NCBI RefSeq assembly: GCF_018598175.1
Contig: NZ_JAHESE010000019.1
Span: forward strand, 62,001-126,000
Reading direction: 5' to 3'
Source of the DNA: Dawidia cretensis
GTDB lineage: Bacteria; Bacteroidota; Bacteroidia; Cytophagales; Cyclobacteriaceae
DNA: 64,000 bases
Made by a program: the position numbers and the translations under genes. Below are positions 59,562 through 64,000 of this stretch, one piece after another. Every line of letters begins with the position of its first letter. The first letter of the stretch is position 1. Under the pieces are notes generated by a model. It was not told the origin of the DNA and made no database searches. It saw nothing but the letters and a program-made list of their open reading frames with translations.

Positions 59562-60509
59562 ATGAAAAAGAACATGTTACTCATGTGCATGGCAGGTTTA
59601 CTATGCCTGGCCGGCTGTACGGATTCTGCGTACGAAGAAGTTTCTACTACCGCACAGTCGGCTACCCCCGACGCCCTGAAAGACGCACGCGCGCGAACTA
59701 CGTTACTGGTGCCTACGAAGTATATTTCGCAGGTGTTTACGTATGCGCCTGCACCGGGACAATTTATCAACAAGCTGCCCCCGTACACGGCCGGCAATAC
59801 CGCGGCGCAAATGGCGACGAAGGCTGCTACAGCGCTGGTGGGTAAAACCAATGGTCTGGTGTCCCTGGGCGGCTTCGGTGGCAATATTGTTGTGGGCTTT
59901 GATCACACCATTGCGAACGTGGCCAGCGCACGTGACTTTAAAGTATATGGCAATGCCCTTACCGATTGGGCTGAGCCCGGTATTGTCATGGTGTCGCGCG
60001 ATGTGAATGCCAACGGTTTGCCCGACGATGCGTGGTATGAGCTGGCCGGCAGTGCTTACAATGCTACCGGCACGATCAAAAATTACCAGATCACGTACAC
60101 CAAGCCCAGTCCGCTAAATGCTAATGTACCGTGGACGGACAACCAGGGCGGCTCGGGCGTAGTGAAGCGCAATTCGTTTCATACGCAGGCCTCGTATTAC
60201 CCGCAGTGGGAGGGGAACAGCATCACCTTTACGGGCACAAAGCTGGCGAACCATGCGTACGATAGCAACCCGGACCCACTAGCAGAGCACTGGTTGGCAC
60301 CGGCGTTTGCCTGGGGCTATGCGGACAATGTGCTCAATGCGGACACGAACGCGACATTTGATATTGATTGGGCAGTGAACGGCAGTGGCACGCCGGTAAG
60401 CCTGACGGGCATCGATTTTATTAAAATCTATACCGGCACCAACCAGGATGCCGGTTGGTTAGGGGAAGTCTCGACCGAGATTGCGGGCATCGAAGACATT
60501 AATCTATAA
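59562..60509 (+). CDS. B12-controlled surface lipoprotein
   Basis: This is 315 residues from ATG 59562 (MKKNMLLMCMAGLLCLAGC, lipid Cys about 19); an in-frame TTG at 59556 is unnecessary. The mature part contains FTYAPAPGQFINKLPPY, SLGGFGGNIVVGFDHTI, KVYGNAL, GIVMVSRDVNANGLPDDAWY and TFDIDWAVNGSG, a beta-rich fold. From memory similar surface proteins occur in Bacteroidota cobalamin loci next to BtuB and BtuG genes. Here it is the only gene under the riboswitch, and a convergent gene follows. It probably binds or helps capture corrinoids on the surface. It differs from the beta-propeller BtuG type; whether it is a BtuH-like B12 binder cannot be decided by eye. Confidence 0.83.
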   Translation: MKKNMLLMCMAGLLCLAGCTDSAYEEVSTTAQSATPDALKDARARTTLLVPTKYISQVFTYAPAPGQFINKLPPYTAGNTAAQMATKAATALVGKTNGLVSLGGFGGNIVVGFDHTIANVASARDFKVYGNALTDWAEPGIVMVSRDVNANGLPDDAWYELAGSAYNATGTIKNYQITYTKPSPLNANVPWTDNQGGSGVVKRNSFHTQASYYPQWEGNSITFTGTKLANHAYDSNPDPLAEHWLAPAFAWGYADNVLNADTNATFDIDWAVNGSGTPVSLTGIDFIKIYTGTNQDAGWLGEVSTEIAGIEDINL

Positions 60510-60516
60510 GGTATAG

Positions 60517-60555
60517 TTTCCTGGCAAGGCCCGTTTTGCGCAGCCTTGCCAGGAA
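60517..60555. terminator. 13-bp inverted repeat between convergent genes
   Basis: TTCCTGGCAAGGC (about 60518-60530) pairs perfectly with GCCTTGCCAGGAA (60543-60555) over a 12-nt loop. It has no T-tract on either strand, so it could stop transcription without a U-run or stabilise mRNA ends. Confidence 0.5.
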
Positions 60556-60561
60556 TGATCT

Positions 60562-61407
60562 TTATTTAGAAAGCTCGGCAAATTCTTCGTCGGTCAGCAC
60601 GATGTCGGCGGCTTGCATGTTTTCGTGCAAGTGCCCGACTGAGCTGGTGCCGGGTATTAACAATATATTGGGCGAGCGTTTAAGCAGCCACGCGAGCGCT
60701 ACCTGGGCCGTTGTGGCGTTATGGCGGGCGGCAATGCTGCTGATCTTGCCGGCCATGGATTCGGGGCCGGATGCCAGGGGGTACCACGGTATAAATGCCA
60801 GGCCGCGTTGCGCGGTATAGTCCACCACATTATCCCACTTGCGGTTGCCCAGGTTATACAGGTTTTGAACCGATACGATGGGTACTATCTTTTCAGCTTG
60901 CCCGATCTGGGCGACATCTACTTCGGATAATCCAACGTGACGTATTTTTCCCGCTTTCACAGCATCGACTACGGGGCCAAGTGTCTCTTCCACGGGCACG
61001 TTCGAATCGAACCGGTGTAATTGCCAGAGATCGATCGTGTCTACTTTCAGGCGTTTCAGGCTGCCTTCGATGTTTTCGCGAATGAACCCAGGGGTGCCGT
61101 TGGGTACCCATTGGCCTGGTCCCGGACGGCTAAAGCCACCTTTTGTCGCGATGACCAGGTCTTTTTTATAAGGGTGCAATGCTTCGGCAATTAATGACTC
61201 GTTGGTGTGCGGACCGTAGGCGTCGGCGGTGTCGATAAAGTTTACGCCGGCGGCGACAGCCTCTTGTAAGACTTTTTTGGCCTTAGCCCGGTCGGGGGCG
61301 TCGCCAAATACACCGGGACCGGTCAATTGCATGGCGCCGTATCCCAGGCGGTTGATCTTGTATCGGCCTAAATCGAAGGTGCGGGTTTGTTTTGAAGTTG
61401 TTGTCAT
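60562..61407 (-). CDS. Aldo/keto reductase
   Basis: This is a 281-residue NADPH-dependent aldo/keto reductase. The TIM-barrel signatures are present: NFIDTADAYGPHTNESLIAE (catalytic Asp and Tyr), VIATKGGFSRP (catalytic Lys) and LWQLHRFD (catalytic His). The C-terminal cofactor region NILLIPGTSSVGHLHENMQA is present as well. It is close to the YdbC-like/oxidoreductase subgroup that reduces aldehydes. The start ATG at 61407 follows a good Shine-Dalgarno-like AAGGAGAG on the minus strand. It is convergent with the B12-controlled lipoprotein and has no operon partner. Confidence 0.92.
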   Translation of the reverse strand: MTTTSKQTRTFDLGRYKINRLGYGAMQLTGPGVFGDAPDRAKAKKVLQEAVAAGVNFIDTADAYGPHTNESLIAEALHPYKKDLVIATKGGFSRPGPGQWVPNGTPGFIRENIEGSLKRLKVDTIDLWQLHRFDSNVPVEETLGPVVDAVKAGKIRHVGLSEVDVAQIGQAEKIVPIVSVQNLYNLGNRKWDNVVDYTAQRGLAFIPWYPLASGPESMAGKISSIAARHNATTAQVALAWLLKRSPNILLIPGTSSVGHLHENMQAADIVLTDEEFAELSK

Positions 61408-61447
61408 ATAATTGGCTCTCCTTTAGGAAATTAGAGTTTTATTGTCG

Positions 61448-61455
61448 TATCTTTG
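61448..61455 (+). promoter_or_regulatory. Candidate -7 box for the cold-shock gene
   Basis: TATCTTTG matches TAnnTTTG, 172 bp before the ATG at 61628. If used, it gives a leader of about 165 nt, comparable to the long cspA leaders that act as temperature sensors. No clear -33 element is seen. Confidence 0.4.
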
Positions 61456-61627
61456 CCAGGCATTTAAGAAATTGCCCTCCAGCAAAGTTATTCTCACTAT
61501 TATTTTGTTGTTTGCCTTCCTTAAGTTAATACCGTAAAGATTGCTTTCAGTATATTTTGACGTTGTTACGTACGATGAGTTGATTCCCACCGCACGGCAG
61601 TTTTAGTAATTTTTAATACATAATACA

Positions 61628-61819
61628 ATGCAAGGAACAGTAAAGTTTTTTAATGAAGCAAAAGGTTTTGGCTTCATTAAACCCCACAACTCAGGCGCGG
61701 ACATTTTTGTCCATGTTTCTGGTCTTATCGACGAGGTTCGCGAGAACGACGAGGTTGAGTATGAGGAAGAGAAAGGTAAAAAAGGCCTGAACGCAGTCAA
61801 AGTGACCCGATTAAATTAA
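61628..61819 (+). CDS. Cold-shock domain protein (CspA family)
   Basis: This 63-residue protein is a single cold-shock OB-fold. It carries RNP1 KGFGFIKP and RNP2 DIFVHVS, preceded by GTVKFFNEA. The C-terminal half (VRENDEVEYEEEKGKKGLNA) is acidic, as in many Bacteroidota Csp proteins. It binds single-stranded RNA and DNA and acts as an RNA chaperone. It is a single gene with its own terminator. Confidence 0.96.
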   Translation: MQGTVKFFNEAKGFGFIKPHNSGADIFVHVSGLIDEVRENDEVEYEEEKGKKGLNAVKVTRLN

Positions 61820-61840
61820 TCGCAGCTTTGGATAACATGA

Positions 61841-61875
61841 AAACCCCCAGTACCCCCGGTACTGGGGGTTTTTTA
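61841..61875 (+). terminator. Strong terminator after the cold-shock gene
   Basis: A 14-bp perfect stem (61841-61854 and 61858-61871, core CCCCCAGTACC) with a 3-nt loop, followed by a T run. Confidence 0.92.
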
Positions 61876-61930
61876 TTTACGGAATGTGTGAAGTTATCGG
61901 CTCCGGATAATTCTATATAGATATTGTATC

Positions 61931-61961
61931 CCGGTTTAACCGGACGGATCGGTTAACGATC
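61931..61961. promoter_or_regulatory. Two adjacent palindromes before the last operon
   Basis: CCGGTTTAACCGG (61931-61943) is a perfect 13-bp palindrome. GATCGGTTAACGATC (61947-61961) has 5-bp GATCG/CGATC arms. Both share a CGGTT-AAC core and are 3 bp apart. They are candidate operators in the 304-bp gene-free region 61820-62123, which otherwise holds only the cold-shock terminator and AT-rich sequence. Confidence 0.4.
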
Positions 61962-62123
61962 TACCAGTGCGGCTATTAATCCGATTTTAATATCAGCGGA
62001 ACAACTAAAGACCGCTCAGCGCGTTTAGTCTGTAAGTTTTTTTTCGTGCGTGCCGGTAATTCTTTAAAATAGGCACGATAATTTAGGAGAGAAAAAATAT
62101 CATCAAACAGAAAAACAAGAGAC

Positions 62124-62669
62124 ATGACACTTCTTATTCAAAAATCTTCCCGATTCATGATATTGGCCTTAATGGTCGTAGTGATGGCGATGGGCGCCGG
62201 TTGTAAGAGTAAAAAGAAAGCCATGGAGGCACAACAGGCGGCCGAAAAAGCTCGCATGGAGCAAGAAGCTGCCGCCCGCAAACAGCGTGAAGAAGAAGAA
62301 GCACGTCGTCGCCGTGAGGCCGATGAGCAAGCCCGCCGCGATGCCGAAGCACGTGCCCGTGCGGAGCGGGAAGTTGTTGGTCCTCAGAAAAAGCTCGAAC
62401 AATATTTCAGTGCTATAGCCAATGCCACCAGCCCCGGCGCTGCTAACAATAGCATCAACGAAGCGCTCGCCTTGTTTGCGTCGCCGTCAACACCGGTACT
62501 GATCGTGATTCACGAAGAAGGTGGTGAGAAAGATTACGATCGTCCCACCAACATCAAAGACTATTTAAATTATCTCAAAGATCAGAAGAAGCCGGCTGAC
62601 CGCATTGGTAATCTTCAATTTGACGGTTCCGGTAAGATCAAAGAGGTTGAGCTGGTGAAGCAGAAATAA
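62124..62669 (+). CDS. Lipoprotein with charged coiled coil
   Basis: This 181-residue protein begins with a hydrophobic signal ending MGAGC (Cys about 27), so it is a probable lipoprotein. It continues with a highly charged coiled coil of about 55 residues rich in Arg, Glu and Ala (EEEEARRRREADEQARRDAE). The last 95 residues (LEQYFSAIANATSPGAANNS onward) form a small globular domain with IVIHEEGGEKDYDRPTNIK. I do not recognise a function. It is the first gene of an operon with the next two genes (27-bp gap, then overlap). Confidence 0.78.
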   Translation: MTLLIQKSSRFMILALMVVVMAMGAGCKSKKKAMEAQQAAEKARMEQEAAARKQREEEEARRRREADEQARRDAEARARAEREVVGPQKKLEQYFSAIANATSPGAANNSINEALALFASPSTPVLIVIHEEGGEKDYDRPTNIKDYLNYLKDQKKPADRIGNLQFDGSGKIKEVELVKQK

Positions 62670-62696
62670 TGTTCCATTTTCAAAACGTATAATAAC

Positions 62697-63275
62697 ATGC
62701 ATTCTATAAAATATGTATATGCCCTTTTGCTGAGCGTATGTATCCTGGGACAGGTGTCCGCGCAAAAAGGTGAGATCAGCCCTTCCCGAAAACAAGCCAT
62801 CGACTCGCTCGCCCTGGAGAAGGTGCGTGATCTGAGCAAGTATATCAGCATCATCGGCAACAAGAAGACGCCATTCTCCGAAGCACAGCGTGTGATGGAT
62901 CGTGCTGAAGAGCTTTTTGCTCCCGACAGCGAAATGGGTGTTTCTTCGCTGAACCGCAAAGAAGTCAACTATTACAAGGTGCGCAAATACTTTGAGCGCC
63001 TCATGGCCCTGAACTACGACCGTGTTTCGATCGAGTGGTATGACATTCATTATATCAGCGACCTGGAGCGTCAGCCCGACGGGCGTTATGTAGGCGTGAT
63101 TACCATCTACCAACGTTTTGAAGGCGAGTCCGACGACGGCCTGAAGTATAAAGACACCACGAAGAAAGATATTACCATTTATGTAGAGCGGAAGAAAACT
63201 CAGATCCAGGGCCGTATCATCGAGTTCTGGGATGTAATGCTGGGTGATATCCGGGTGACTGAAACGAGTGCATGA
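62697..63275 (+). CDS. Secreted protein of unknown function
   Basis: This 192-residue protein has a signal peptide (about 1-21, LGQVSAQ). The mature part (GEISPSRKQAIDSLALEKVR, YISIIGNKKTPFSEAQRVMD, YVGVITIYQRFEG) is a small alpha/beta domain with an NTF2-like or DUF-type feel that I cannot assign. The stop overlaps the next start (ATGA at 63272-63275), showing translational coupling. It lies in the middle of the three-gene operon with the coiled-coil lipoprotein. Confidence 0.75.
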   Translation: MHSIKYVYALLLSVCILGQVSAQKGEISPSRKQAIDSLALEKVRDLSKYISIIGNKKTPFSEAQRVMDRAEELFAPDSEMGVSSLNRKEVNYYKVRKYFERLMALNYDRVSIEWYDIHYISDLERQPDGRYVGVITIYQRFEGESDDGLKYKDTTKKDITIYVERKKTQIQGRIIEFWDVMLGDIRVTETSA

Positions 63276-64000
63276 TCTACGTAAGAGCAGCCATCTTTTT
63301 TTCTTTGGTACTGGGCCTGGTCGCGACATCGTCGGTACAGGCCCAGCTCGTCTCCGACATGGATGATGAGAGCCGGCTGTACGCCGAGACCAAACAAGTG
63401 AACCAATTTTTCCGGAGATTTAACGGCGAGGAGGACGACAAGGGTGATCGGTACGATGCTAAGGACCGGCAATACCAAAGTGTGAAGCTTCGCAAAAAGT
63501 ATCTGGGCATGTTGTTCGACGCCAGCAACGCCGGTATAAAAGCCGACCTGAAGGCGCAGTTCGGCAAGGACGTGCTGGAAGGCACCAAGCCTGTTATACT
63601 GGACTTCCACGGCGGCAACTGGTTTGCCGAGGTGCACACCACCTTTTTGTATAACAATAAGGCTCAGACCATTGTCTTGTTCCTGACGTTGGAGAAAGAT
63701 CACCTGGGCACCAAGTGGGTAATCGACAAAGTACATGCGGATATGTTTGATCCGTACTTTAAGCGCGATACCACCAAGGTGGGCAAGTTTCTGCATCCCC
63801 TCAGCCACGAGCTGGACTTTATGAACCTGCGCAAGGCGTTTCAGAACAGCGACAGTGTCAGCCAGTTTGCCGGTAAGCGCTTTGTAGCCGATCATCTTTC
63901 GGTGTTCTTATATGAGATCAAGAAGGGAAATCTTAAATTTAAGACCGTAGACGAAGTGAAGTTCCACTTCTTTCAGATTCCCGGCTGGTACTTTGAGCTT
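63272..64000 (+). CDS. Secreted protein of unknown function (partial, runs off the right edge)
   Basis: Open to the window end: 243 codons with no stop, from the ATG at 63272 that overlaps the previous stop by 4 bp. Signal peptide MIYVRAAIFFSLVLGLVATS, cleaved near VQAQ. The mature part contains QVNQFFRRFNGEEDDKGDRY, a region with charged helices and WFAEVHTTFLYNNKAQTIVL strands. It ends, as far as visible, with FFQIPGWYFEL. It resembles the preceding protein in length of domain and style (a paralogue-like companion), but I cannot name a family. Confidence 0.75.
   Translation, partial: MIYVRAAIFFSLVLGLVATSSVQAQLVSDMDDESRLYAETKQVNQFFRRFNGEEDDKGDRYDAKDRQYQSVKLRKKYLGMLFDASNAGIKADLKAQFGKDVLEGTKPVILDFHGGNWFAEVHTTFLYNNKAQTIVLFLTLEKDHLGTKWVIDKVHADMFDPYFKRDTTKVGKFLHPLSHELDFMNLRKAFQNSDSVSQFAGKRFVADHLSVFLYEIKKGNLKFKTVDEVKFHFFQIPGWYFEL

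Overview
The window looks like chromosomal DNA of a free-living member of the Bacteroidota, most probably the order Cytophagales. The grounds are two SusC/SusD outer-membrane pairs, three large surface proteins with type IX secretion (T9SS) signals (type A tails on the chitinase and the ELWxxDGT protein, a gliding-motility CHU_C tail on a third), CRTAC1/FG-GAP, DUF418, DUF5777 and LVIVD proteins, an ECF sigma factor with an unusual anti-sigma partner, and many promoters of the Bacteroidota -7 type (TAnnTTTG). Base composition is moderately GC-rich, apart from a few AT-rich patches (about 12.4-13.3 kb, 31.4-31.8 kb, 36-37.3 kb, 38.8-40 kb) that look like later arrivals. I see no tRNA, rRNA, CRISPR array, transposase or integrase.

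Layout. 0-4.6 kb: a divergent NmrA-like reductase/HxlR regulator pair, a HelD-type RNA polymerase recycling ATPase and a lipoprotein. 4.7-12.4 kb: a probable chitin or amino-sugar glycan locus, with a secreted GH18 enzyme carrying three discoidin-like domains followed by SusC and SusD. 12.4-13.3 kb: an AT-rich patch with a small lipoprotein gene preceded by a short reading frame that resembles the end of an Rhs-type toxin. 13.3-23 kb: a second SusC/SusD pair with an FG-GAP lipoprotein and a DUF418 membrane protein, all on the minus strand. 23.3-31.4 kb: a class V aminotransferase with a divergent Lrp regulator, a three-domain metallophosphoesterase, an ELWxxDGT repeat protein and an esterase. 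31.4-40 kb: accessory genes, namely an uncharacterised Bacteroidota-type family, a three-gene surface operon, a universal stress protein, an orphan HsdR-N nuclease, DUF4261, a monooxygenase and an AT-rich membrane protein. 40-50 kb: a quinone-oxidoreductase-like enzyme with a divergent AraC regulator, a giant alpha-2-macroglobulin-like protein, a small beta-barrel and a WD40-caspase protein.

50-56 kb holds the most striking unit. A TTG-started ECF sigma factor overlaps a 631-residue protein that appears to have a cytoplasmic anti-sigma segment, one inner-membrane helix, about 370 residues of low-complexity charged linker and a C-terminal outer-membrane beta-barrel. This is the architecture of the dual membrane-spanning anti-sigma factors described in Bacteroides. 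Downstream, closely packed, are an SprB-repeat/cytochrome c lipoprotein, a YceI protein and a DUF5777 barrel, then a Y-x4-D repeat lipoprotein. Together they look like an envelope-sensing regulatory circuit with a redox or lipid-related output.

56-64 kb: a gliding-motility-type (CHU_C) secreted protein, a clear cobalamin riboswitch controlling a single surface lipoprotein rather than a btuB operon, an aldo/keto reductase, a cold-shock protein with a long leader, and the start of a three-gene operon of unknown secreted proteins that runs off the right edge.
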